Source: Flavobacterium hibernum | GTDB lineage: Bacteria > Bacteroidota > Bacteroidia > Flavobacteriales > Flavobacteriaceae | DNA: 64,000 bases | Assembly: GCF_000832125.1 (NCBI RefSeq) | Contig: NZ_JPRK01000015.1 | Span: 1 to 64,000, forward strand | Direction of reading: 5' to 3' | Shown: positions 41,381 through 50,740 of the stretch, piece by piece | How the letters are laid out: each line of letters begins with the position of its first letter | How positions within the stretch are numbered: the first letter of the stretch is position 1 | Notes under the pieces: generated by a model | Database searches by the model: none | Told to the model about the DNA's origin: nothing | Seen by the model: the letters and a program-made list of their open reading frames with translations, nothing else | Position numbers and translations under genes: made by a program

Positions 41381-41524
41381 TTAATTAGCTATAATCTCAA
41401 AATTTTTGTTTTTAATTTTCACAACTGTTAAAGCTTGTGAGTAACTTAATAAAAAAGAAACTACTTCTTTTTTAGGCTTCAAATTTTGTGCAGCTAATGC
41501 TCTTTTAGAGTAAATTTTCCCCAT
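41381..41524 (-). CDS. Small basic protein of 47 residues
   Basis: The ORF begins MGKIYSKRALAAQNLKPKKE and ends NKNFEIIAN. It has seven to nine lysines, two arginines and one hydrophobic helix (VSFLLSYSQALTVVKI). It lies 54 bp downstream of the sigma factor gene on the same strand and is followed by a terminator at 41276-41315, so it is probably transcribed. An ATACTAT/ATAGTAT hairpin precedes its ATG. Composition and position look coding, but no family was recognised. Confidence 0.5.
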   Translation of the reverse strand: MGKIYSKRALAAQNLKPKKEVVSFLLSYSQALTVVKIKNKNFEIIAN

Positions 41525-41578
41525 AATACTATAAAAATGTTTTATAATAGTATAACGAACTTTATTTCTAAATAGTAT

Positions 41579-42163
41579 TTAGTTGGTCAAAATAATTTGA
41601 TGTTTGTCGATTATTTTCCTCAAATTCATTAAAGCATAACGCATTCTGCCTAATGCAGTATTAATACTAACGCCAGTAAGTTCCGATATTTCTTTAAAAC
41701 TCATATCTTGATACATACGCATTACCAATACTTCTTTTTGATCATCCGGAAGTTCTTCGATAATCTTTTTCAAATCGACCTCGACCTGATCAAAAATCAT
41801 TTTATTCTCGATGGTTAAAGAATCATCAGACATGATAGAAAAAATCGAAAACTCTTCGGTTTCTCTATACATTGGCATTTTTTTGGTTTTACGAAAGTGG
41901 TCTACAATTAGGTTGTGCGATATACGCATAACCCAAGGCAAAAATTTACCTTCTTCATTGTATGAATTGCTTTTAAGGGTTTTAATAACCTTTATAAAAG
42001 TGTCTTGAAAAATATCGTTTGAAATATCTCTATCAGCGATCTTCGAATATATAAATCCATATATCTTCGACTCGTGCCTTTTTATTAATGTCGAAAGGGC
42101 AACTTCGTTACCATCGACATATTTTTTTACTAATAGAGCGTCTGGAATATGCAGATCAGCCAT
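41579..42163 (-). CDS. ECF-type RNA polymerase sigma factor
   Basis: The 194-residue sigma-70-family protein has region 2 (GFIYSKIADRDISNDIFQDTFIKVI and LPWVMRISHNLIVDHFRK) and region 4 (ELPDDQKEVLVMRMYQDMSFKEISELTGVSINTALGRMRYALMNLRK). There is no anti-sigma gene next to it. A near-identical layout with nth, bcp and uvrA is, from memory, conserved in Flavobacterium and relatives. Its minus-strand promoter is TAAATTTG at 42262-42269 with TTG at 42291-42293. Confidence 0.92.
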   Translation of the reverse strand: MADLHIPDALLVKKYVDGNEVALSTLIKRHESKIYGFIYSKIADRDISNDIFQDTFIKVIKTLKSNSYNEEGKFLPWVMRISHNLIVDHFRKTKKMPMYRETEEFSIFSIMSDDSLTIENKMIFDQVEVDLKKIIEELPDDQKEVLVMRMYQDMSFKEISELTGVSINTALGRMRYALMNLRKIIDKHQIILTN

Positions 42164-42261
42164 AATACTACTTTTTTAGTTTCTATAATTTGGAGTAAAT
42201 TTTCTAAAAAGTAATTTTATTGTATAGGCGTATCTTTTTTTGGTTATGTTAATATTGCGAC

Positions 42262-42331
42262 CAAATTTAACAAATTAATATTTTAAAAAGCAAATAAATA
42301 CAATAATAATTAACAATAAATTGTTAATTAT
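42262..42331 (-). promoter_or_regulatory. Sigma-factor promoter and adjacent palindrome
   Basis: Minus-strand -7 TAAATTTG (42262-42269), 21-bp spacer, -33 TTG (42291-42293). Just upstream, 13-bp arms around ATAATTAACAAT/ATTGTTAATTAT (42305-42332) form a palindrome with a 2-bp spacer, a candidate operator. The rest of the 492-bp sigma-uvrA gap is AT-rich without ORFs. Confidence 0.45.
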
Positions 42332-42629
42332 TGCAGCGTAAAATTGGCTAAATCCCCAAAACATTAAAAAAAACTAAAAAAAGCAATTTTTATTGTTAAA
42401 AAATAAGACATAAATAACTTACAATTAAATAATTATGTCATTTGCATCTTATTAAAATAATATTGGACATTCTTTACCACTTTTAAGAAATTTAATCTTT
42501 CTGATAGTAAATGTGAACTCTCACATGTTTTCTATAAATCAAATAATCTAAAGCTAAAAACCATCCTAACAGTGCAATTCTGTTAAAATTTGGAACAATC
42601 TCATTAACAAAACTCACGTCAAAATTGAT

Positions 42630-42637
42630 TACTTTTG
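42630..42637 (+). promoter_or_regulatory. -7 element of uvrA
   Basis: TACTTTTG fits TAnnTTTG and lies 18 bp before the ATG at 42656. It would make the upstream TTG at 42644 part of the leader. Confidence 0.4.
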
Positions 42638-42655
42638 TAGAAATTGACTTTTTTT

Positions 42656-45451
42656 ATGCAAATTGATCTTTCTACACTCGACCCAAAACATAATATTATA
42701 ATTAAAGGAGCACAAGTACATAATTTAAAAAATGTAGATGTGGTCATTCCTCGAAATAAACTTGTAGTAATTACGGGGCTTTCAGGCTCTGGTAAATCAA
42801 GTTTGGCATTTGATACTTTATACGCAGAGGGACAACGTCGTTATGTTGAGAGTTTATCATCATATGCGCGTCAGTTTTTAGGACGTTTAGATAAACCTAA
42901 AGTTGAATACATTAAAGGTATCGCGCCTGCAATTGCAATTGAGCAAAAGGTGAATACTACTAATGCGCGTTCGACCGTTGGAACTTCTACAGAAATCTAC
43001 GATTACATTAAACTTTTGTTTGCAAGAATTGGCCGCACCTATTCGCCAATTTCAGGACAAGAGGTTAAAAAAAATACGGTTACTGATGTTGTTACCGATG
43101 TGAAAGGACTCGAATTAGATAGTAAATGGCTACTGCTCGCTCCTATTCATCTTGAAGAAGGAAGACAACTTGAAGACAAACTAAAGGTACTACTTCAACA
43201 AGGTTTTGCCCGTATTTTGGTAAATAACGAAATGGTTCGTCTGGATGATTTTACACCAACAGATCTTCATCAGCTAGATAATAAAGACATTTTATTGATT
43301 GTTGACAGAATCGTTGTTAAGGATGAAGAAGAATTTTATAATCGTTTGGCAGATGCTGTTCAAACAGCGTTTTTTGAAGGAAAAGGAATTTGCTATTTAC
43401 AGGAGTTAAACTCTGATAAAAGGTTTACTTATTCGAATAATTTTGAACTTGACGGAATTACTTTTCTAGAACCAAATGTTCATTTATTTAGCTTTAATAA
43501 TCCTTATGGCGCTTGCCCGGTTTGCGAAGGTTATGGAAATATTATTGGTATTGATGCTGATTTAGTTGTTCCAAATACTTCTCTATCGGTTTTTGAAAGT
43601 GCTATTTATCCTTGGAGAGGTGATAGCATGAGTTGGTTTAAAGACGAATTGGTAAAACATGCTTATAAATTTGATTTCCCAATTCACAAACCTTTTTTTC
43701 AGCTTACAGAAGAACAGAAGGATTTATTGTGGAAAGGAAATCAGTATTTTCAAGGTTTAAATGATTTCTTTAAGGAATTAGAAGAAAAAAATTATAAGAT
43801 TCAAAATCGTGTAATGCTATCTCGCTACCGCGGAAAAACAAAATGCCACGCTTGTCGCGGAAAACGTTTACGCGAAGAAGCTTCTTACGTAAAAATTAAT
43901 GGTAAAACGGTTTCAGATTTAGTCGATTTACCAATCAAACATTTGGTTACTTTTTTTCAAAACATCGAGTTAAATGTTTACGAACAGCAAATCGCAAAAC
44001 GCTTGATGATCGAGATCAACAATCGTTTATCATTTTTGACTGAAGTTGGTTTGGATTACCTTACTTTAAATAGAAATTCTGCAACACTTTCAGGAGGAGA
44101 GTCTCAACGTATTAATCTTGCAACTTCATTAGGAAGTAGTTTGGTTGGATCAATGTATATTCTTGATGAGCCAAGTATTGGTTTACATCCTAAAGATTCT
44201 GAGAGATTAATTAAAGTTTTGCTTTCGCTTCGTGATTTAGGAAATACGGTAATTGTGGTGGAGCACGATGAAGATATTATGAAAGCTGCCGACATGATTA
44301 TTGATATTGGCCCTGAGGCAGGAACTTTTGGAGGAGAATTAGTCGCTCAAGGAACTTATGAGGAAATTCTAAAATCTGAATCACTTACTGCAAAATACTT
44401 AAATGGAGATTTAGAGATTTCGGTTCCTAAAAAGAGACGAAAATTTAAAAACCATATTGATATTGTTGGAGCAAGAGAAAACAACTTAAAAAATATTAAT
44501 GTTACTTTTCCATTAGATGTACTAACAGTTATTACTGGAGTTTCCGGAAGTGGAAAAAGTACTTTAATAAAAAAGATATTATTTCCAGCGATGCAAAAAA
44601 AGCTGGATAATGCTGCTGAAAAAGCGGGACAATTTAGCGAGATTAAAGGTTCTTTTTCGCAAATTAAACATATTGAATATGTAGATCAAAATCCTATTGG
44701 TAGAAGTTCAAGATCAAATCCGGTTACTTATATCAAAGCTTATGATGATATTCGTGATTTGTATGCCAAAGAAAAATTATCAAAAATAAGAGGTTATCAG
44801 GCCAAACATTTTTCTTTTAACGTTGATGGCGGCCGATGCGAAACTTGTAAAGGAGAAGGCTCGATAAATGTTGAAATGGTCTTTATGGCCGATGTTTCTT
44901 TGCCTTGTGAAACGTGTGGCGGAAAACGATTTAAAAAGGAAATTCTCGAAATTAATTTTGACGACAAGAATATCAACGATATTCTAACTATGACTATCGA
45001 CGATGCTATTGCCTTTTTCGATAAAAATAAGCAAACTAAAATCACTCAAAAACTACAACCTTTACAAGATGTTGGTTTAGGATATGTACAATTAGGTCAA
45101 TCTTCTTCTACTCTTTCAGGTGGTGAAGCACAACGTATTAAACTGGCTTCCTTTTTAGTAAAAGGTGCTACAAAAGATAAAGCTTTGTTTGTTTTTGATG
45201 AACCAACAACTGGTTTACACTTTCATGACATTAAAAAACTTTTAGCTTCGTTTGACGCTTTAATAGATAAAGGTCACTCTATAATTGTTATTGAACACAA
45301 TCTTGATCTTATAAAATGTGCCGACTGGATTATTGATCTTGGTCCAGAAGGTGGTGAAAATGGCGGACATTTACTAGCTGTAGGAACTCCTGAAGATATT
45401 GTTAAAGTAAAAGAATCTGTAACAGGGGTTTATTTGAAAGACAAAATTTAG
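42656..45451 (+). CDS. uvrA: Excinuclease ABC subunit A
   Basis: The 931-residue UvrA has both ABC ATPase halves. First: Walker A GLSGSGKSS, zinc motifs CPVCEGYG and CHACRGKR, signature LSGGESQRI. Second: Walker A GVSGSGKST, zinc CETCKGEG...CETCGGKR, signature LSGGEAQRI and FDEPTTGLH. It recognises bulky DNA lesions with UvrB. The frame is open to a TTG at 42644, but I choose the ATG at 42656 because it gives the usual MQIDLST-type start. Terminator at 45493-45529. Confidence 0.96.
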   Translation: MQIDLSTLDPKHNIIIKGAQVHNLKNVDVVIPRNKLVVITGLSGSGKSSLAFDTLYAEGQRRYVESLSSYARQFLGRLDKPKVEYIKGIAPAIAIEQKVNTTNARSTVGTSTEIYDYIKLLFARIGRTYSPISGQEVKKNTVTDVVTDVKGLELDSKWLLLAPIHLEEGRQLEDKLKVLLQQGFARILVNNEMVRLDDFTPTDLHQLDNKDILLIVDRIVVKDEEEFYNRLADAVQTAFFEGKGICYLQELNSDKRFTYSNNFELDGITFLEPNVHLFSFNNPYGACPVCEGYGNIIGIDADLVVPNTSLSVFESAIYPWRGDSMSWFKDELVKHAYKFDFPIHKPFFQLTEEQKDLLWKGNQYFQGLNDFFKELEEKNYKIQNRVMLSRYRGKTKCHACRGKRLREEASYVKINGKTVSDLVDLPIKHLVTFFQNIELNVYEQQIAKRLMIEINNRLSFLTEVGLDYLTLNRNSATLSGGESQRINLATSLGSSLVGSMYILDEPSIGLHPKDSERLIKVLLSLRDLGNTVIVVEHDEDIMKAADMIIDIGPEAGTFGGELVAQGTYEEILKSESLTAKYLNGDLEISVPKKRRKFKNHIDIVGARENNLKNINVTFPLDVLTVITGVSGSGKSTLIKKILFPAMQKKLDNAAEKAGQFSEIKGSFSQIKHIEYVDQNPIGRSSRSNPVTYIKAYDDIRDLYAKEKLSKIRGYQAKHFSFNVDGGRCETCKGEGSINVEMVFMADVSLPCETCGGKRFKKEILEINFDDKNINDILTMTIDDAIAFFDKNKQTKITQKLQPLQDVGLGYVQLGQSSSTLSGGEAQRIKLASFLVKGATKDKALFVFDEPTTGLHFHDIKKLLASFDALIDKGHSIIVIEHNLDLIKCADWIIDLGPEGGENGGHLLAVGTPEDIVKVKESVTGVYLKDKI

Positions 45452-45492
45452 AAAAATACTGAGAATACTAAGTCGCTAAGGTTTAAGATAAA

Positions 45493-45529
45493 GAAAGGCA
45501 TAAATTAGATTTAATTTATGCCTTTTTTT
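45493..45529. terminator. Bidirectional terminator after uvrA
   Basis: AAAGGCATAAATTA and TAATTTATGCCTTTTTTT form a strong hairpin between the convergent uvrA and a small membrane protein gene. Confidence 0.85.
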
Positions 45530-45544
45530 GTTTTAAAATTGATT

Positions 45545-45844
45545 TTAAGCTACCAAACATCTTTCTTCAAATGGACATCCATCTTCATCAATGGCAACTA
45601 ATACTTTTTTCTGTTTTGAAGCTTCGATCGTTAAATAAAGCCAGGCAAACGACCATAATCCAAGAGTTAAACAAAAAATGATAAAATTTAAACCGTGATT
45701 AACTACTTTTCCTCCTTTAGAAAGAACTGCAAATAGTAATTCATCGTTTCGTTCTTCTAACGTAAATCCGTTTTGAACTTTATTTGATATCATGTTAGAA
45801 AATACTTGTAAGCTTTGTTCTTGACTGAGTTGACTGCTTTTCAT
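45545..45844 (-). CDS. Small single-helix membrane protein
   Basis: The 99-residue protein (from the ATG at 45844; the frame is open to 45853) has one membrane helix (GLNFIIFCLTLGLWSFAWLYLTI) between a helical N-terminus and a basic segment (EASKQKKVLVAIDE). Its C-terminus has two cysteines in GCPFEERCLVA. A glycine-proline-free helix pattern like that of small Bacteroidota membrane proteins; no function known. Confidence 0.65.
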   Translation of the reverse strand: MKSSQLSQEQSLQVFSNMISNKVQNGFTLEERNDELLFAVLSKGGKVVNHGLNFIIFCLTLGLWSFAWLYLTIEASKQKKVLVAIDEDGCPFEERCLVA

Positions 45845-46080
45845 AATTATCATTAAAAATTAATCCAAATACTACTACAATTCCTTTTCAGACTTTAACT
45901 TTCTGAGAAGTATTCCAATCTAAATAAACACTACAATAAGCACTTTTATTGTATATATAAGTTTTTTCTTCTTATAAAATAAAAGTCTTAACAATTTCTG
46001 AGCTAAAATTAATTTTAATAAAATTAACTACAAAACAATCAACTGTTAAATTTTAACATTAATTACAGAATATCAACAAC

Positions 46081-47733
46081 TTACTCTTTATTTTTAATAG
46101 TAAAAGATGGCGCTTCATAATCATCTTTTAAATAATTGGGAGGAATTGTGGTGGTATTTCCATCACGAAGCGCATTATAATGTGGAGACATAATCTCGAT
46201 CCCTGCGGCATTAAATGAATCCTGAATATTTTGATGCAAAGACGAATATATTAAGGGCTGCTTTGTGGGTTCTTTTGTGTACACGTTTATTTGGTAAGAA
46301 ACATAAAAATCATCCAGACTTGTTTGCAAAACAAAAGGAGAAGGCGTTTTTTCAACCATATCGGTTTTCAATGCAGCTTCTATTAGGGCTTCATGAATAT
46401 CTTTCCACGGAACATCATATCCAATCGTAACTGTTGTATGGATTAGCAAACCATTATTTATAACTTTTGTGTTGGAAGAATAATTAGTAGACGTACTGGA
46501 TAAAACTGTTGAATTTGGTATGGTAATATCTTCAAATTTTGGTGTTCTAATTCGGGTAACCAAAGCTGTTTTTTCGATTACTTCTCCACTAACGTCACCA
46601 ATTTTTATAAAGTCTCCAATCTTAAAAGGACGCATATAGGTAATTACCAATCCTGCTACCATATTGGCGATAGCATTTGATGACCCTAAAGAAAACAGAA
46701 TACCCACAAAAACTGATACTCCTTTAAAAATGGAAGAATCTGAACCCGGTAAATAAGGAAAAATTACGACAACCATAAAGGCCAAAAGTAAAAACCTAAT
46801 AATATTAAAAGTTGGCATTGCCCAATCGCTGTAAAAACCCTCTATTTTAATATTTTCCTTTTTAATTTCATCAAAAAAGAAACGGATCACTTTTATGGTA
46901 TATTTAAAAATAACTATAATAACGATTATGGTAACAAAGCTTGGTAAGAAACGAACAAAGCCCATAACAGCCAATTTTGCCGGAGAAAGAATCCAATGTA
47001 ATAATGTTGTCGTGTAAGCTTCTGTTGCCGGAAAAATACTAAACAATAAAGGCAATGAAAGATACACGATCAAGATCAATGTAAGACCTTTTACAAAGCT
47101 GAACAATTTCATTAATATAAATTGTTGCTTTTGTGGCGAAAGAATGGTAATGTTATTATAAATGAAACCTTTAAAATATTTATCACTCTTTTTTAGGATA
47201 TGATATTTTATTCGGTTAAAAACTTTACCAACAAAATATAAAACAACTCCAATAATTAAAATTAGTAATGCCGTATATCCAAGTCTTTTGGGAAGCATTG
47301 AATAATTTTCATTTTGATAAATGATAGCTCTTTTTATTAAATTTAAATTTCGATTTGCAATAAAGCTTGCCGTTTGATTTTCGGCCTTTGCATCAATATC
47401 TAAAATAGACATGATCACAAAATCATTCTTGTAAATAATATCCTGAGAAATATCTGAGGGAATAACAGCAATAGAATCTTTCTCGAAAAAAGAATCCTCG
47501 TAAAGTTTTCTAATTTTTTCGGTAATCGCATTCGCTCTACTTTCGGCAGAAAAAGAACCCACTTTATTATAAACATAAAAAAGTGTATCCTTAAAAGGAG
47601 TTACGGGATATCGCTTTTGTTTTACTTCTGGAACAATAGTTTTTGACGTAAGCAAACTATCCTTTTGTGGATTTGCAAACGAAGAAAACGCTACAATGAA
47701 AAATGCTAAAAAATAAAGTAATTTCCTTTTCAT
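46081..47733 (-). CDS. MscS-family mechanosensitive channel
   Basis: The 550-residue protein has a signal peptide (MKRKLLYFLAFFIVAFSSFA), a periplasmic N-terminal region (about 20-150), several membrane helices, and the MscS pore and beta domain. The latter shows FSLGSSNAIANMVAGLVITYMRPF, KIGDFIKIGDVSGEVIEKT and IPNSTVLSS. The family opens under membrane tension to release solutes on osmotic downshift. It is longer than E. coli MscS (286 aa), like the larger YbdG or MscM-type members. Monocistronic. Confidence 0.9.
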   Translation of the reverse strand: MKRKLLYFLAFFIVAFSSFANPQKDSLLTSKTIVPEVKQKRYPVTPFKDTLFYVYNKVGSFSAESRANAITEKIRKLYEDSFFEKDSIAVIPSDISQDIIYKNDFVIMSILDIDAKAENQTASFIANRNLNLIKRAIIYQNENYSMLPKRLGYTALLILIIGVVLYFVGKVFNRIKYHILKKSDKYFKGFIYNNITILSPQKQQFILMKLFSFVKGLTLILIVYLSLPLLFSIFPATEAYTTTLLHWILSPAKLAVMGFVRFLPSFVTIIVIIVIFKYTIKVIRFFFDEIKKENIKIEGFYSDWAMPTFNIIRFLLLAFMVVVIFPYLPGSDSSIFKGVSVFVGILFSLGSSNAIANMVAGLVITYMRPFKIGDFIKIGDVSGEVIEKTALVTRIRTPKFEDITIPNSTVLSSTSTNYSSNTKVINNGLLIHTTVTIGYDVPWKDIHEALIEAALKTDMVEKTPSPFVLQTSLDDFYVSYQINVYTKEPTKQPLIYSSLHQNIQDSFNAAGIEIMSPHYNALRDGNTTTIPPNYLKDDYEAPSFTIKNKE

Positions 47734-47828
47734 ATTCTATTAGAAATAAATTAACTATCCTTTCTAACAAATATAAAAACAAAATAGCTTCGAAATTAAA
47801 TTAGTTTCGTTTTCTCAAAAAAATCGTA

Positions 47829-49298
47829 CTAAATTTTAATTCCAACTTTTTGCAAAAGATTATCGATCAATTTATTGATATCAGAAGAAATTTTAAACTT
47901 ATAGTTTAGATACACGTATAAAATGGTTACTAAAATAGATTTCAAAGCAATACTAATCAACTGATAAAAAGGAAACTCCCAAAAATAAAACAATAAAAAC
48001 AAAGCAAAAGTCACTAATATCGAATATACCGTTTGTTTTGTAAAAGGATATAAATGGAGTTTTTTTACCACAAAAAGTAACTTGGCCAAACTATATAAAG
48101 TAATCGACAATAAAGTAGCAAATGCAGAACCAAAAATTCCAAAAATTGGAATAAAAATCATGTTTAAAACAATCGTAAGAACAACAAGCATTAATCCTAA
48201 ATACAATACCATACGGTAATATTTAGTATTAAAAATAATGGCATTATTGTTTCCTAAAATCAAATCAAAATATTTTGATAAACCAATCATGAATACAACT
48301 GAAACTCCTCCGCTATATTCTTTTGGTACCAATTCATAAAGCTGATTAATATTAACAAAAATACATAGCATTACAAATCCGCCTACAATTTGTAAATTAA
48401 TAGACGTCTTTTTATAAAGCACATTTAACTCATCAAACTTATTGTCATGCATCAATTTTGCAGTAATCGGATAAACAATTTGATGCATCGCACGACTGGG
48501 TACAGAAATTACTAAAGCAATATAAGTAGCTACAGAATAGAAGGCAATATTCTCAATCTTCATATACTGATTTAACATCATTTTATCACCATCTAAAAGT
48601 AAATTAGCAACGCTGCCGGATAAAATAATGTAAAATGTATATATTAATATATCTTTTGTATTTGTTGGTATTGTAAACTGAAAAGTTGGTTTCTGGATAC
48701 TAAATGCATACAGCATGGTTATCAAGAATGCCAAAAAATATAAACCTGCAGTTGCGTATACAAAACCTTCTACGCTAAGCCAATTATAGTAAACACCTAT
48801 TAATAGAAATAATGAAAACAATCTTAAACCTACTTCTTTTACAAAGTTTCCAAAAACGGAATGCATGTTTACTCGCAACCAGGCATAAAAAATTTCAAAA
48901 TATGCCATGCACAATCCTATAAATGGAATTAACCATATATAACTTTTTACAATCGCATTCTTTTTTGATACAAAGAATAAAATCTCATCATAGAAAAAAA
49001 GACCAATCAGTAAAATAGGAATTATTAAAAGTAGAGGGAATAAAACAGTAAAGGATAAAAAACGAGATTTTTCTTCTTCTGTTTTATATTGCGAATAAAA
49101 TTTAACTAATGTATTTTGCATTCCAATCGCAAATAAAGGCATAATTACATTAGCACAAGATGTAACATAATTCGTTAAACCATAAAAAGTTGCACCTAAA
49201 AAAACCGGATATAAATAAAGTGTATTAATGGCTCCAATTCCGAAACCTATATAAGTGATAATAGTATTTTTGAAAGACTGATTTAAGACAATACCCAT
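47829..49298 (-). CDS. Polysaccharide flippase (MATE/Wzx-type)
   Basis: The 489-residue integral membrane protein has about 12-14 helices of the polysaccharide biosynthesis/Wzx-like superfamily (NTIITYIGFGIGAINTLYLYP at the start; TKYYRMVLYLGLMLVVLTIVLNM later). It moves undecaprenyl-linked sugar units to the periplasmic face. It follows a glycosyltransferase and a YfhO protein on the same strand, so the three likely form an envelope glycan cluster (inference). Confidence 0.87.
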   Translation of the reverse strand: MGIVLNQSFKNTIITYIGFGIGAINTLYLYPVFLGATFYGLTNYVTSCANVIMPLFAIGMQNTLVKFYSQYKTEEEKSRFLSFTVLFPLLLIIPILLIGLFFYDEILFFVSKKNAIVKSYIWLIPFIGLCMAYFEIFYAWLRVNMHSVFGNFVKEVGLRLFSLFLLIGVYYNWLSVEGFVYATAGLYFLAFLITMLYAFSIQKPTFQFTIPTNTKDILIYTFYIILSGSVANLLLDGDKMMLNQYMKIENIAFYSVATYIALVISVPSRAMHQIVYPITAKLMHDNKFDELNVLYKKTSINLQIVGGFVMLCIFVNINQLYELVPKEYSGGVSVVFMIGLSKYFDLILGNNNAIIFNTKYYRMVLYLGLMLVVLTIVLNMIFIPIFGIFGSAFATLLSITLYSLAKLLFVVKKLHLYPFTKQTVYSILVTFALFLLFYFWEFPFYQLISIALKSILVTILYVYLNYKFKISSDINKLIDNLLQKVGIKI

Positions 49299-49399
49299 TT
49301 TTTGATTGCAGAATTTAGATTGTAGAGTTTAGATTTTTGATTTGACTCTCTACTCTCTTATGATATTTGAAATTGTTATTGCTTTTTGAAATCGACATT

Positions 49400-50683
49400 T
49401 TAGCGAATTAATTGTGCTAATTGTTTGGTAAGGTTTTTTCTTGAATATTGCTGTAACCCAACACCATTTGCTTGTAATTTTCCTTCCAAAAATTGATTAT
49501 AAAAGTCCAAAATTACACTTTTTAACTTCGCTTTTTCAGAATAATCAAAAAATACTCCTGTATTGGTTTCTTTTATAATATCTGCAAAATCTGAACCTTG
49601 TGGTCCAATGGCAATAATTGGACGATTAGACACCATATATTCAAACAATTTACCTGGAATAATACTTTTTGTATCTTCAGAGTTAATCTCGATTAAAAGT
49701 AAAACCTGTGATTTTTTTTGATGTGCAATTGCTTCATGATGCGAAACATATCCAAGAAGATTCAAATAGTCATTCAAATTAAAATCAGCAATAGCATCTA
49801 AAACTTCCTGACTTACCGCTCCAATTAATTTGATTTCCAAATTTGATTTAAAGTCCGGTATTTCCTGAAGCAACTCCACTAGAGATTCCCATAAAAAACG
49901 GGGATTCCTATCGGATAAAAAAGATCCAATATGTGCCAAAGTAAATTTGGTATCTAAAGTTTGCTTTTCGACATTTTCGATATCATAGCCGTTTGTAATT
50001 ACCGCGATAGGTTTATTAGTAATGGCTTCAAATTCCGTTTTAGTAGTTTTGCTTGTTACTATTATAGTATCAGCAGTATTTAAAACTTTATGCTCTAAAC
50101 TTTTGTGTTTTTTGGCTGCGTAATTAGACAAACGCAAAGCTTTATGATAACCAATCGTAGTCCATGGGTCACGAAAATCTGCGAACCATTTTACGTTTAG
50201 TTTTTCTTTTAATTCTAACCCAATTAAATGTAAACTATGCGGTGGACCCGAAGTTACAATGGTATCGATATTATTTTCTTTGATGTATTTTTCAAGATAA
50301 GCTACAGAAGGTTTTACCCAAAAAACACGTGCATCCGGAATAAATAAATTTCCACGTACCCAAAGAAAGGTTTTATCCAAAAAGGTTTGCTTTTTCTTGT
50401 GCGGAAAAATACCTGAACTAATTTTCTTGGTTTTGTTCTTCGAAAAAATTGAAGCCAATTGATAAGGCTCCCATATTTTATTTTTTAAAACAATTACTTT
50501 ATCTGAGATCTGACTTACCAAACCTTCATCAATTATTGGATAAGTTGGATTTTCTGGAACATAAACGATAGGCTGAACATCAAATTCTGGCAAATACTTT
50601 ACAAATTTTAACCAACGTTGAACACCTGGTCCTCCTGCCGGTGGAAAATAATAGGTAATGATTAAGAGTTTTTTTTGTTCCAT
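49400..50683 (-). CDS. Family 4 glycosyltransferase
   Basis: The 427-residue GT4-type enzyme has the donor-domain start LLIITYYFPPAGGPGVQRWLKF and a C-terminal nucleotide-sugar-binding half (about 250-420; LAHIGSFLSDRNPRFLW, LLIEINSEDTKSIIPGKLFEYM). It transfers sugar to a lipid or glycan acceptor. Part of the YfhO-GT4-flippase cluster on the minus strand; sugar and acceptor are not predictable. Confidence 0.87.
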   Translation of the reverse strand: MEQKKLLIITYYFPPAGGPGVQRWLKFVKYLPEFDVQPIVYVPENPTYPIIDEGLVSQISDKVIVLKNKIWEPYQLASIFSKNKTKKISSGIFPHKKKQTFLDKTFLWVRGNLFIPDARVFWVKPSVAYLEKYIKENNIDTIVTSGPPHSLHLIGLELKEKLNVKWFADFRDPWTTIGYHKALRLSNYAAKKHKSLEHKVLNTADTIIVTSKTTKTEFEAITNKPIAVITNGYDIENVEKQTLDTKFTLAHIGSFLSDRNPRFLWESLVELLQEIPDFKSNLEIKLIGAVSQEVLDAIADFNLNDYLNLLGYVSHHEAIAHQKKSQVLLLIEINSEDTKSIIPGKLFEYMVSNRPIIAIGPQGSDFADIIKETNTGVFFDYSEKAKLKSVILDFYNQFLEGKLQANGVGLQQYSRKNLTKQLAQLIR

Positions 50684-50740
50684 CAGGTTTATTCTATTTC
50701 ACAGAGACACACAAAGCTTTCACTAAGTTTCACAAAGCTT

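Noticed and set aside
42644..42655. TTG start for uvrA
   Set aside because: It lies only 7 bp after the -7 box and would be at or before the transcription start; the ATG at 42656 gives the usual N-terminus.
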